Positions 15,694 through 23,255 of a DNA stretch of 37,185 nucleotides are shown piece by piece. The stretch comes from Sphaerisporangium perillae (GTDB taxonomy: Bacteria > Actinomycetota > Actinomycetes > Streptosporangiales > Streptosporangiaceae): positions 1 to 37,185 of the forward strand of contig NZ_JALLPO010000064.1 in assembly GCF_023276435.1 (NCBI RefSeq). Direction: 5' to 3'. Below the pieces are notes generated by a model. The model did not search any database and was not told where the DNA came from. It saw nothing but the letters and a program-made list of their open reading frames with translations. Each line of letters begins with the position of its first letter. The first letter of the stretch is position 1. The position numbers and the translations under genes were made by a program.

Positions 15694-15817
15694 ATATACA
15701 GGACAAAACGGACACGCTCGTGGGGTGGGCCGGAACCGCGGCTCAGGTTCACCGTGACGCGCGGAGCCTGGCACTCCCGGCTGTCCATGGCCTGAGCCGT
15801 CTGCAGGGGAGCGGACG

Positions 15818-16051
15818 ATGGTTGGTACGAGGACTCGTTTCACAGGTGAGAAGGCTCCGTGCGGGAAGACCGTGGACGGCGAGCACTACCTGGACGACGA
15901 CGAACAGGGCCTGGTCATCAGGGACGAGTACTTTTCCTGCGGCTGCCGCAGGATCCGTCATGAATATCACGACGGCAGCATCCAGGTGACGGCCGTCCGG
16001 CACGACGGGAAGATCGTCCGGGATGAGGTGGGTGCGGACCATGGGTCCTGA
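15818..16051 (+). CDS. Small hypothetical protein upstream of frdA
   Basis: I do not recognise this 77-residue protein. It is acidic in the middle ([10 protein letters not shown]) and has three cysteines, APCGKT and FSCGCRR. ATG 15818 follows GGGGAG by a few bases. It reads like a small beta-rich domain with no membrane segment or signal peptide. It lies 50 bases before frdA on the same strand and may share its transcript. Confidence 0.55.
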   Translation: MVGTRTRFTGEKAPCGKTVDGEHYLDDDEQGLVIRDEYFSCGCRRIRHEYHDGSIQVTAVRHDGKIVRDEVGADHGS

Positions 16052-16101
16052 CCCGGCGCACAGAGCTGAGGACGGTATCGCCCAGGAGTTGGTTGCGCGG
16101 T

Positions 16102-17853
16102 ATGACGCTTTCGCATGACGTTCTGATCGTGGGCGGCGGTGGCGCGGGAGTGCGCGCCGCGATCGCCGTCGCGGAGGACGATCCGCGGCTGAGCGTGGCG
16201 ATCGTCTCCAAGGTGTATCCGATGCGCAGCCACACGGTCTCGGCCGAGGGTGGGGCCGCGGGGGTCATCCGGTCCGATGACAGCCTCGACGAGCACGCCT
16301 ACGACACCGTCTCCGGCGGGGAATGGCTGTGCGCCCAGGACGCCGTCGAGGCCTTCGTCAAGGAGGCGCCCGAGGAGTTGCTCCGGCTGGAGCATTGGGG
16401 CTGCCCGTGGAGCCGCGAGCCCGACGGACGCGTGGCCGTACGACCGTTCGGTGGAATGAAGAAGATGCGCACGTGGTTCGCCGCCGACAAGACGGGCTTC
16501 CACCTGCTCCACACGCTGTTCCAGACTTCCCTCCGATACGAACGCATCGCCCGCTACGACGAGTGGTACGTGACGAAGTTGCTCGTCGACGACGGCCGGG
16601 TGGCCGGCGTCGTCGCCATCGAGCTCATGTCGGGCCGGATCGAGGCCATCACCGCCAAGGCGGTCATCCTGTGCACGGGCGGGTGCGGCCAGGTCTACCC
16701 GTTCACGACCAACGCCGCCATCAAGACCGGCGACGGCATGGGCCTGGCTTACCGGGCGGGTGCTCCGCTCAAGGACATGGAGTTCGTTCAGTACCACCCG
16801 ACCGGCCTGCCTTTCACGGGCATCCTCATCACCGAGGCGGCTCGGGCCGAGGGCGGCTGGTTGATCAACAAGGATGGCCACCGCTATCTGCAGGACTACG
16901 ATCTCGGCACCCCCTCACCCAAGCCCGTGCTGCGCAGCATGGAGCTGGGGCCACGTGACCGCCTGTCGCAGGCGTTCGTCAAGGAGGTCGAGAAGGGCCG
17001 GACCGTCGACACGCCGTACGGGCCTGTCGTGCACCTGGACCTGCGTCACCTCGGAGAGAAGGTCATCGACGCCAGGCTTCCCTTCGTGCGGGAGCTCTGC
17101 CGGAGTTACGAGAACATCGACCCGGTCCGCGAACTGATCCCGGTACGGCCGGTCGTGCACTACATGATGGGCGGGATCCATACCGACATCCACGGCGCCA
17201 CTCCCCTTCCGGGGCTGTTCGCCGCCGGCGAGGCCGCCTGCGTCAGCGTCAACGGGGCGAACCGCCTCGGTTCCAACTCGCTGCCCGAACTGCTCGTGTT
17301 CGGCGCCCGTGCCGGGCGAGCCGCCGCCTCGTTCGCCTCGGGTGCGCAAGGCGCCGGCACCACCGCACGGCCGGCGGTACGGGCGCTGGTGGAGGACGAG
17401 CGGCGGCGACTGGAACGCGACCTGCTCCACCGCGACGACGGGAAGGAACCGATCTCCGCCATCCGCGAGGAGATGCGGGCGACCATGGAGGAGAGCACGG
17501 GGATCTACCGGTCCGGGAGCGCGCTGGCCAAGGCCGCCGACAGGCTGGGCGTCCTGCAGGAGCGGTTCCGCTCCGCCCGCCTCGAGGACCGCAGCCGGAC
17601 CTTCAACACCGAGCTGGTCGCCGCTCTCGAGCTGTCGTTCATGCTGGACGTGGCCGAAAGCATCGTTCACTGTGCGTTGCTGCGCGAGGAGTCGCGTGGA
17701 GCGCACCAGCGCGTCGACTTCCCCGCCCGCGACGACCACAGGTTCCTCGCCAACTCGCTGATCTACCGCGACGCCGATGGGGCACGGCGGGTGGAGTATC
17801 CGCCGGTGACGATCACCCGGTGGCCCCCAGGGGAGCGGGTCTACGGGAGGTAA
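16102..17853 (+). CDS. frdA: Fumarate reductase / succinate dehydrogenase flavoprotein subunit
   Basis: This 583-residue FAD subunit of a quinol:fumarate reductase interconverts fumarate and succinate at the inner face of the membrane. The N-terminal dinucleotide fold is VGGGGAG (10-16), and H44 in [10 protein letters not shown] is the covalent FAD attachment residue. The substrate side shows [24 protein letters not shown] and [10 protein letters not shown], then [21 protein letters not shown] 16102 is chosen because it begins the conserved domain; TTG 16093 is closer to AGGAG (16084-16088) and could be the true start. Six bases separate its stop from the ATG of frdB. The reductase direction is inferred from the four-gene layout with two short membrane subunits. 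Confidence 0.92.
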   Translation: MTLSHDVLIVGGGGAGVRAAIAVAEDDPRLSVAIVSKVYPMRSHTVSAEGGAAGVIRSDDSLDEHAYDTVSGGEWLCAQDAVEAFVKEAPEELLRLEHWGCPWSREPDGRVAVRPFGGMKKMRTWFAADKTGFHLLHTLFQTSLRYERIARYDEWYVTKLLVDDGRVAGVVAIELMSGRIEAITAKAVILCTGGCGQVYPFTTNAAIKTGDGMGLAYRAGAPLKDMEFVQYHPTGLPFTGILITEAARAEGGWLINKDGHRYLQDYDLGTPSPKPVLRSMELGPRDRLSQAFVKEVEKGRTVDTPYGPVVHLDLRHLGEKVIDARLPFVRELCRSYENIDPVRELIPVRPVVHYMMGGIHTDIHGATPLPGLFAAGEAACVSVNGANRLGSNSLPELLVFGARAGRAAASFASGAQGAGTTARPAVRALVEDERRRLERDLLHRDDGKEPISAIREEMRATMEESTGIYRSGSALAKAADRLGVLQERFRSARLEDRSRTFNTELVAALELSFMLDVAESIVHCALLREESRGAHQRVDFPARDDHRFLANSLIYRDADGARRVEYPPVTITRWPPGERVYGR

Positions 17854-17858
17854 CGCTC

Positions 17859-18602
17859 ATGGCGGATCGCATCACCCTGCGGGTGACCCGCTACCGGCCG
17901 GAGAGCGACACCGAGCCGGCGGCGCGAGAGTACGAGATACCGCTGCGCAAGGAGTGGTCGGTCCTCGATGGCCTGAACCACATCAAGGACCACCTGGACG
18001 GCACGCTCTCCTACCGCTGGTCCTGCCGGATGGGCGTCTGCGGAAGCTGCGGCATGACCGTCGACGGCGAGCCGAAGCTGACCTGTGCCACCTTCCTTTC
18101 GGACCATGCGCCGGGACCGGTACGCGTCGAGCCGCTGTCCAACTTCCCCGTCGTGCGCGATCTCGTTGTGGACATCGGCGACTTCATGCGCAAGCTGCCG
18201 CGGGTCAAACCCTGGCTCATCCGCTCGGAGCAGGAAGCACCGGCCGAGGGAGAGTACCCCCAGCTGCCGGCGGAGCGTGCGGAGTACGAGCAGTTCAGCA
18301 TGTGCATCAACTGCATGCTCTGTTACGCCGCCTGCCCCGTTTACGCGCTCGACCAGGAGTTCCTCGGCCCTGCGGCCATCGCTCTCGCCCAGCGCTACAA
18401 CCTCGACTCGCGTGACCGGGGCGCCTCGGAGCGGATGGATGTCCTATCGGAGGCCGAAGGCATTTGGGCCTGCACTTTCGTGGGCGAGTGCAGCGCGGTC
18501 TGCCCGAAGGACGTCGATCCGGCAGGTTCCATCCAGCGCTACAAGTTCACGGCGGCCATGGAGTCGCTCAAGACCTTGCTTCTGCCGCGAGGGATGCGAT
18601 GA
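17859..18602 (+). CDS. frdB: Fumarate reductase iron-sulfur subunit
   Basis: This 247-residue protein carries electrons between FrdA and the quinone site. All three clusters are accounted for: [2Fe-2S] C56, C61, C64 and C76; [4Fe-4S] C149, C152, C155 with C159; and [3Fe-4S] C205, C211 and C215. ATG 17859 has GGGAGG just upstream. The stop overlaps the start of frdC as ATGA. Confidence 0.93.
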   Translation: MADRITLRVTRYRPESDTEPAAREYEIPLRKEWSVLDGLNHIKDHLDGTLSYRWSCRMGVCGSCGMTVDGEPKLTCATFLSDHAPGPVRVEPLSNFPVVRDLVVDIGDFMRKLPRVKPWLIRSEQEAPAEGEYPQLPAERAEYEQFSMCINCMLCYAACPVYALDQEFLGPAAIALAQRYNLDSRDRGASERMDVLSEAEGIWACTFVGECSAVCPKDVDPAGSIQRYKFTAAMESLKTLLLPRGMR

Positions 18603-19015
18603 GCGAGAAGTCCCAGTACACGCAGTTCCACCCTCGGTGGTACCGGCGTCGCGTACCGGTCTTCTGGTGGCTGCGGCGCCCCTCGTATCTGCTGTTCGTG
18701 CTCCGCGAGCTGAGCAGCGTTTTCGTGGCGTGGTTCGTGGTGTTCCTGTTGCTGCTGGTGAACGCGGTCGCTGAGGGGCCGGAGGATTACCGGAGGTTCC
18801 AGGACTGGAGCGCCACACCGGGGATGCTCCTGCTGAACGTGGTCGCGCTGTGCTTCATCCTGCTCCACGCCGTCACCTGGCTGTTCACGCTCTCGCCGCA
18901 CGCGATGGTCGTGCGGCTGCGCGGCAGGCGCCTGCCGCCCGCCCTGATCGGCGTGGGCAACCTCGTGGCTTGGATGCTCGCATCGGCGCTCGTGGCTTTT
19001 CTGATCCTGGGGTGA
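18599..19015 (+). CDS. frdC: Fumarate reductase membrane subunit C
   Basis: This 138-residue membrane anchor has three predicted helices, about residues 28-52, 72-96 and 112-137. The charged N-terminus ([19 protein letters not shown]) is typical of FrdC. Together with FrdD it holds the quinol site. The ATG overlaps the frdB stop. The frdCD pair, rather than a single cytochrome b subunit, indicates a type D enzyme without haem, as in E. coli and mycobacteria. Confidence 0.88.
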   Translation: MSEKSQYTQFHPRWYRRRVPVFWWLRRPSYLLFVLRELSSVFVAWFVVFLLLLVNAVAEGPEDYRRFQDWSATPGMLLLNVVALCFILLHAVTWLFTLSPHAMVVRLRGRRLPPALIGVGNLVAWMLASALVAFLILG

Positions 19016-19018
19016 ACG

Positions 19019-19372
19019 ATGGCCAGGCGTCCGATGGAACCGTTCCTGTGGCTGCTGTTCAGCGCCGGCGGCGTGCTGTCGGCGCTGCTGATCCCGGCCA
19101 TGCTGTTCCTTTTCGGCGTCGCGTTCCCGCTGGGCTGGGTGTCGCCGCCCGGCCATGCACATCTGTCCGCCGTGCTGGGCCACCCGGTCACGCGTGTCGT
19201 TCTTCTTGGCCTCTGCGTGCTGGCGCTCTTCCACTGGGCTCACCGCTTCCGCTACGCCCTATCTGACGGGCTACAGCTCAAGCACCTCGATAGGGCGATC
19301 AACCTGTTCTGCTACGGCGGAGCGTTGGCCGGGTCCGCAGTGGCTGGCTATCTCCTACTGGCGGCCTGGTGA
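19019..19372 (+). CDS. frdD: Fumarate reductase membrane subunit D
   Basis: This 117-residue protein has three membrane helices (about 10-36, 56-76 and 93-116). The motif ALFHWAHRFRYALSDGLQ near residues 68-85 is the FrdD-like quinone-side loop. It starts 3 bases after the frdC stop and ends the operon. A tandem repeat with a hairpin follows directly. Confidence 0.88.
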   Translation: MARRPMEPFLWLLFSAGGVLSALLIPAMLFLFGVAFPLGWVSPPGHAHLSAVLGHPVTRVVLLGLCVLALFHWAHRFRYALSDGLQLKHLDRAINLFCYGGALAGSAVAGYLLLAAW

Positions 19373-19375
19373 GAT

Positions 19376-19413
19376 CTGCGACATCGAAGATGCTGCGACA
19401 TCGAAGATGTCGC
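19376..19413. repeat. 17-bp tandem duplication forming a hairpin
   Basis: CTGCGACATCGAAGATG occurs twice head to tail (19376-19392 and 19393-19409). The second copy plus the next bases forms GCGACATC-GAA-GATGTCGC (19395-19413), an 8-bp perfect stem. It begins 4 bases after the frdD stop. It may act as a terminator or an operator for the next gene. Confidence 0.7.
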
Positions 19414-19531
19414 GACGTCGACCGGGCCGGGCTGGTCGCCGCCGAGTTGGTGCCATGTGGGAGAAACGCGCTGGTTGATCCGCCATTCGCATGGGACCAT
19501 GGTCGCTATGTGTCTATGAGAGGCGGCTGCC

Positions 19532-20299
19532 ATGGTGGACGGGGCCGCGGGTTACGGCCTGACATTCTTACTGGCCATCGCCTCAGCGACCGTATTCCTC
19601 GTCCTGCGGTGTCAGCGCCTTGGCCGGCCGTTCGGGCCGAGCAGTCGATGGCTGGCCGTGGTGGTGATCGTCCTCACAGCACTGGCCACGACCGCTGTGG
19701 CCCTGGTGATGACAGGGCTGAGCGACAAGCTTCACGCGCTCGTCGGCATCGTCGCGCCGAGTGGACTCTGGCTGGGATATATGCGCCAGCGCCAGGACGG
19801 GCGCCGGTCGCTCGCACAAGAAGTGCTCACATTCTGGCTCGCCTCACTCCTGGAGCGGCTCCACCAGACGATGGCGGAAGATCGCGCGATCTGGTGCGAG
19901 CGTCGGGTGGACGAGACCTGGAGCGTGCACCAGCTGAGCATGGCCTCAGAGCACTACCACGAACGCATTCGCCAGCGGCTGTCGGTGGAGGAGCGGCGCA
20001 GGGAACGTGTCCAGGCCCGGTTGCAGGCGATAGAACGGCGGCTGGACGTCGCAGCGCTCATCGAGGACGGCGCGAGCAAGTCGAAGGTGGTAGCCGCACT
20101 CGGCGGCTCTTCGGTCACCAGAACGGTCCGCTACCAGCGCTATCTCAACGACTTCGCCCGGCTGCAGGGAGTGCTCGTCCATGATGCGGAGCGCGAGCTG
20201 ATCCGCCTGCTCGAATCGGCGTATCGGTGCGGGCTGCGGTCACTCGCGCGCTACGACCCGGTCGTGCTCGAGTTGACGAAGGCACGGTCGCATCCGTGA
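19532..20299 (+). CDS. Membrane protein with cytoplasmic helical domain, unknown
   Basis: I do not recognise this 255-residue protein. There are two N-terminal membrane helices, about 9-27 and 39-63, and possibly a third hydrophobic stretch (LVGIVAPSGLWLGY). A charged helical region follows (LSVEERRRERVQARLQAIER). Then comes ALIEDGASKSKVVAALGGSS, which resembles a helix-turn-helix or small helical repeat. ATG 19532 has GAGAGG at 19518-19523 eight bases upstream. It converges on the XRE gene at 20316 with a 16-base gap. A membrane-tethered regulator is conceivable but unsupported. Confidence 0.6.
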   Translation: MVDGAAGYGLTFLLAIASATVFLVLRCQRLGRPFGPSSRWLAVVVIVLTALATTAVALVMTGLSDKLHALVGIVAPSGLWLGYMRQRQDGRRSLAQEVLTFWLASLLERLHQTMAEDRAIWCERRVDETWSVHQLSMASEHYHERIRQRLSVEERRRERVQARLQAIERRLDVAALIEDGASKSKVVAALGGSSVTRTVRYQRYLNDFARLQGVLVHDAERELIRLLESAYRCGLRSLARYDPVVLELTKARSHP

Positions 20300-20315
20300 A
20301 CGGCGGCACGCGCCA

Positions 20316-20654
20316 TCATCCACCGTGGATGTCAGCGGATGCCTCGAACCCGTTCAGGCTGAACTCGAACCGGGTGCCGAGCGCGTCCAGGACCGCGCTG
20401 ACCGTGCGCAACGTGAGATTCTCGTCCCCGGACAGGATCTGGCTCACCCTCCCTGGGGACACGCCCATGAGGGCGGCGAGGTCGGCACGGGAGATCTTGT
20501 GCTGACGCATGTACCACGTGATCTCGTCGGTGATCTCCTGGGCGAGCCCGCCGGGCTCCGCCGACAGGCGCTCCTCGAGGGCGGACCGGTCCGCCTGACG
20601 TCGTAGGGCCATTGCCAGCTCGCTCTCGTCCGGTCGTCTCCGCTGGCTCAACAT
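20316..20654 (-). CDS. XRE-family transcriptional regulator (antitoxin-like size)
   Basis: This 112-residue protein has a C-terminal Cro/C1 helix-turn-helix: ISRADLAALMGVSPGRVSQI, then LTLRTVSAVLDALGTRFEF. The N-terminal 40 residues are charged and helical. Size and layout match stand-alone XRE regulators and HigA-type antitoxins, but no toxin gene is adjacent; the neighbour at 19532 is a membrane protein on the opposite strand. ATG 20654 lies 14 bases from a 7-bp inverted repeat that may be its own operator. Confidence 0.8.
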   Translation of the reverse strand: MLSQRRRPDESELAMALRRQADRSALEERLSAEPGGLAQEITDEITWYMRQHKISRADLAALMGVSPGRVSQILSGDENLTLRTVSAVLDALGTRFEFSLNGFEASADIHGG

Positions 20655-20668
20655 TAGCTCTACCTAAA

Positions 20669-20688
20669 CCTTTAGTCAAGCCTAAAGG
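20669..20688 (-). promoter_or_regulatory. Inverted repeat upstream of the XRE gene, candidate self-operator
   Basis: CCTTTAG (20669-20675) and CTAAAGG (20682-20688) are perfect inverted repeats around TCAAGC. They sit directly upstream of the XRE start in a locally A/T-rich patch, the usual place for autorepression. Confidence 0.5.
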
Positions 20689-20775
20689 CGCGGCGTGCTC
20701 CGCTCGGCCTCGGCGAGATCGGCCACGCCAGGATGTCCGGCACGTCCCCAGCCGGGCCGGCACTAGAGGGGGCTT

Positions 20776-20795
20776 GCAAAGTGATATCACTTTGC
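20776..20795. promoter_or_regulatory. Perfect 20-bp palindrome, predicted ribbon-helix-helix operator
   Basis: GCAAAGTGATATCACTTTGC is a perfect palindrome 56 bases before GTG 20832. It is followed by a second small repeat, CTATGG-TTTTG-CCATAG (20795-20811). Dimers of ribbon-helix-helix proteins bind short symmetric sites like this, and the second gene of the operon encodes one. Autoregulation of the operon is therefore likely. Confidence 0.75.
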
Positions 20796-20831
20796 TATGG
20801 TTTTGCCATAGGACGACCCCCCGGAGGAACG

Positions 20832-21752
20832 GTGGCACAGATGGAGAAGATCGAAGACGTCGCGGTGGAGATGCCGGCGGCGAAGGTGAGCGAGCGGCGG
20901 CCGCGGGACGTGTCGGGCTGGCCCGTGCTGGGGCTGTGCCTGCTGGTGATCGCGGCGGGCGCCGTCCTTATCTTCCAGGGCGACCCGCAGGACTTCCCCG
21001 GCCTGGCGGGCGTGGGAGTGCTGGTCGCGGTCATCGGGCTCCTGCCGCTCACCAGCCTGATGGCGATCGCGCCCGGCGAGGCCAGGGTCGTGCAGCTCCT
21101 CGGCCGCTACCTCGGCACGGTCCGCGCCGACGGCCTGCGGTGGGTGATCCCCTTCACCCAGCGCCGGCGGATCTCGACCAGGATCCGCAACCACGAGACC
21201 GACGTCGCCAAGGTCAACGACGTCGACGGCAACCCGATCGAGATGGCGGCGGTCGTGGTGTGGCAAGTCGAGGACACGGCGAAGGCCGTGTTCGAGGTGG
21301 ACGACTTCGTGGAGTTCGTCGCCATCCAGACCGAGACGGCGGTCCGGCACATCGCGGGCAACTACCCCTACGACTCCCACGACGACGACCAGCTGTCGCT
21401 GCGCGACAACGCCGACGAGATCACCGGCAAGCTGTCGGCCGAGATCGCCGCGCGGGTCTCCTCGGCCGGGGTGCGGGTCATCGAGTCGCGCATCACCCGC
21501 CTCTCCTACGCACCCGAGATCGCCCAGGCCATGCTCCGGCGCCAGCAGGCCGGCGCGATCGTCGCCGCCCGCAAGCAGATCGTCGAGGGCGCGGTCGGCA
21601 TGGTCGAGGCCGCCCTGCACCGGCTGGACGCCGCCGACGTCGTCGACCTCGACGACGAGCGCAAGGCGACCATGGTCAGCAACCTGCTGGTCGTGCTCTG
21701 CGGGGACAAGGACGTGCAGCCGGTCGTGAACACCGGCTCCCTGTACCAGTGA
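20832..21752 (+). CDS. SPFH/band-7 domain membrane protein
   Basis: This 306-residue protein has two membrane helices near the N-terminus (about 29-49 and 54-75). An SPFH core follows: APGEARVVQLLGRYLGTVRA, LRWVIPFTQRRRISTRIRNHE, and a long helical part with VRVIESRITRLSYAPEIAQA and RRQQAGAIVAARKQIVEGAV. Band-7 proteins form membrane-bound oligomeric scaffolds. GTG 20832 follows GGAGG (20823-20827) by 4 bases; ATG 20841 is the alternative. The stop overlaps the start of the ribbon-helix-helix gene as GTGA. The pairing with a DNA-binding partner and a strong palindrome suggests a regulated stress or membrane unit, but its job is unknown. Confidence 0.85.
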   Translation: MAQMEKIEDVAVEMPAAKVSERRPRDVSGWPVLGLCLLVIAAGAVLIFQGDPQDFPGLAGVGVLVAVIGLLPLTSLMAIAPGEARVVQLLGRYLGTVRADGLRWVIPFTQRRRISTRIRNHETDVAKVNDVDGNPIEMAAVVVWQVEDTAKAVFEVDDFVEFVAIQTETAVRHIAGNYPYDSHDDDQLSLRDNADEITGKLSAEIAARVSSAGVRVIESRITRLSYAPEIAQAMLRRQQAGAIVAARKQIVEGAVGMVEAALHRLDAADVVDLDDERKATMVSNLLVVLCGDKDVQPVVNTGSLYQ

Positions 21753-22027
21753 GCGAACGCAAGAAGATTTTGCTGCGGCTGGACCCAGCCGTCCATGACG
21801 CGATCGCGCGGTGGGCGGGCGATCAGCTCCGCAGCACGAACGCCCAGATCGAGTTCCTCCTCCGCCGGGCGCTGGCGGAGGCGGGCCGGCTCCCCGGCGA
21901 CGTCGGCGGCATGCCCCGGCGTGGCCGTCCCCCGAAGGACGCCCGCGAGAGCCGCACCGCGGAGGACGTCGAGGCGTCCGGCCGGCCCGAGGAAGGGCGG
22001 CCTGTGAACGACGACGGAGAGGAGTGA
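21749..22027 (+). CDS. Arc-like ribbon-helix-helix DNA-binding protein
   Basis: This 92-residue protein has an N-terminal ribbon-helix-helix, KKILLRLDPAVHDAIARWAG and then LRSTNAQIEFLLRRAL, as in Arc and in HicB-type antitoxins. The strand KILLRLD would lie in the DNA groove. The C-terminal half is charged and probably disordered (RRGRPPKDARESRT). GTG 21749 overlaps the SPFH stop, so the two proteins are made together. Autorepression through the palindrome at 20776-20795 is inferred. No toxin gene follows, so this is not an ordinary toxin-antitoxin pair. Confidence 0.85.
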   Translation: MSERKKILLRLDPAVHDAIARWAGDQLRSTNAQIEFLLRRALAEAGRLPGDVGGMPRRGRPPKDARESRTAEDVEASGRPEEGRPVNDDGEE

Positions 22028-22030
22028 CCG

Positions 22031-22591
22031 GTGAACCTGCCCGAATCCCTGCCCCAGCGGCTCTACCTGCTGGCCTACGACATCGAGCGGCAGCGGCCGA
22101 CCGCGCGCTGGCAGCTCGGCTACGTGCTGCGCGCCGGCATTCTGGCCGAGTTGCTGCTGCGAGGCGACCTCGCCGACGCGACCGGCGGCCCGGTCGCGAA
22201 GACGCCGGCGGTGGCCGGCGATCCCCTGCTGGACGCCGCGCTCCAGCAGATCGCCGCCTCCCGGCGGCGCACCTGGCAGCGCCTGCCGCGGCGGGGCTAC
22301 GGCGGCGGGTACGGGAGCGGGCCTACGGGTACGGGGGGCGCGCCTACGGGTACGGGGGCGCGGGGGGAGGCGGGGGCGTCGGCCCGCCGCGCCTCACGTC
22401 CCTTCGGGCCTGGCGCAGCTGGTTCCGCTGCTCCCGCAACGCGTCGCGCTGGTCGCGGTGCGCGTCGTGCAGGCTGCGGTGCAGCTCGTGCCGCTCGTCC
22501 CGGATGGCGCGCAGGTGCTCGCGGTGCGCCTCCTGCATCTCGGCCCGCCTCTCGCCCAGCCACTGGCTCCAGGCGAACCGCTCGCGCTTGA
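22031..22591 (+). pseudogene. GPP34/GOLPH3-family protein, truncated
   Basis: GTG 22031 has GGAGAGGAG at 22017-22025 and follows the ribbon-helix-helix stop by 3 bases. Residues 1-82 (LPESLPQRLYLLAYDIERQR, LGYVLRAGILAELLLRGDLA) are the N-terminal half of a bacterial GPP34 domain, related to phosphoinositide-binding GOLPH3. After WQRLPRRG the sequence turns into Gly/Tyr/Thr repeats. From 22344 on it is simply the antisense of the DUF1707 gene (alanine- and arginine-rich). Normal family members have about 200-230 residues, so the C-terminal half is missing and the open frame to 22591 is chance. A deletion or rearrangement next to the DUF1707 gene is the simplest explanation. Confidence 0.6.
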
Positions 22592-23198
22592 TGGGCTTGG
22601 CCCGGGAGTCGCCGATGACCTTGACGTCCCCCATGACGACGTACGCGCGGACCCTGACCACCGGGACGTTCTGCCCGGGCGGCGCCTCGAGGACGTCGAC
22701 CCGCTTGTCCCCCATGATCGCCATACCGCTCAGGTCGACGTCCACGCCGTCGGGAACGATGATCTTGACGTCGCCCATCACGGCGGTGGCGACGATGTCG
22801 ACCTCGTTCGAGCGGACCTCCGCCTCCCGCAGGTCGATCGTCACGTCACCCATCACCGCGACCGCGCCGATCTCCTGGTCGACCCGCCACTTGCCGCGCC
22901 GCTTGGTGTCGCCCATCACCGCGACGTACCAGCGCCGGGCCTTGCCGGTGCGCGTGACGGCAGGGGCTGGCCCGCTCGCGGCGAACGGCCGTGGCGCGAC
23001 GTCGTGGGAGGGTCCGGCGCCGGGCAGGTCGGCGGTGATCTGGGCCAGCTCGGCGTGGGTGGCGGCCAAGTAGGCGGCCTCCGTGCGCTCGGTCAGCTCC
23101 GACAGGGTCAGGCGGCCCTCGACCGACGCCTCCCTGAGCTGCTCCACCACGGCCTCGCGCTCGGCGTCCGAGGCGCGCATACCACCCGGATCGTTCAT
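22344..23198 (-). CDS. DUF1707 domain protein with LiaF-like repeated strands
   Basis: This 284-residue protein has an N-terminal DUF1707 domain (MRASDAEREAVVEQLREASV, LTLSELTERTEAAY; about 7-60). A beta-rich region follows in which the pentad AVMGD or a close variant recurs five times (YVAVMGD, VAVMGDV, TAVMGDV, MAIMGDK, YVVMGDV; about 90-180), as in the LiaF/DUF2154 C-terminal domain of cell-envelope stress proteins. Then comes a charged His/Arg/Glu helix (HREHLRAIRDERHELHRSLH) and a proline tail (PTPPPPPAPPYP). No membrane helix is visible. The start codon is preceded by TAGATT six bases upstream on the minus strand, so a leaderless mRNA is possible. The 3' end overlaps the GPP34 frame in antisense. 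Confidence 0.82.
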   Translation of the reverse strand: MNDPGGMRASDAEREAVVEQLREASVEGRLTLSELTERTEAAYLAATHAELAQITADLPGAGPSHDVAPRPFAASGPAPAVTRTGKARRWYVAVMGDTKRRGKWRVDQEIGAVAVMGDVTIDLREAEVRSNEVDIVATAVMGDVKIIVPDGVDVDLSGMAIMGDKRVDVLEAPPGQNVPVVRVRAYVVMGDVKVIGDSRAKPIKRERFAWSQWLGERRAEMQEAHREHLRAIRDERHELHRSLHDAHRDQRDALREQRNQLRQARRDVRRGGPTPPPPPAPPYP

Positions 23199-23233
23199 GC
23201 CATGAATCTAGCGCGGCGCCGGGGCCGCTCCGA

Positions 23234-23249
23234 TCCTCCGAAAGGAGGA
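23234..23249. repeat. Six-bp hairpin with GAAA tetraloop
   Basis: TCCTCC-GAAA-GGAGGA lies between the DUF1707 start and the 3' end of the MDMPI-domain gene. On the plus strand it carries a stable tetraloop. On the minus strand, where the genes run, it may act as a weak terminator or processing site. Confidence 0.4.
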
Positions 23250-23255
23250 AAACAC

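Noticed and set aside
20316..20654. XRE gene plus the 19532 membrane protein as a toxin-antitoxin pair
   Set aside because: The two genes converge rather than form an operon, and the membrane protein has no toxin features.
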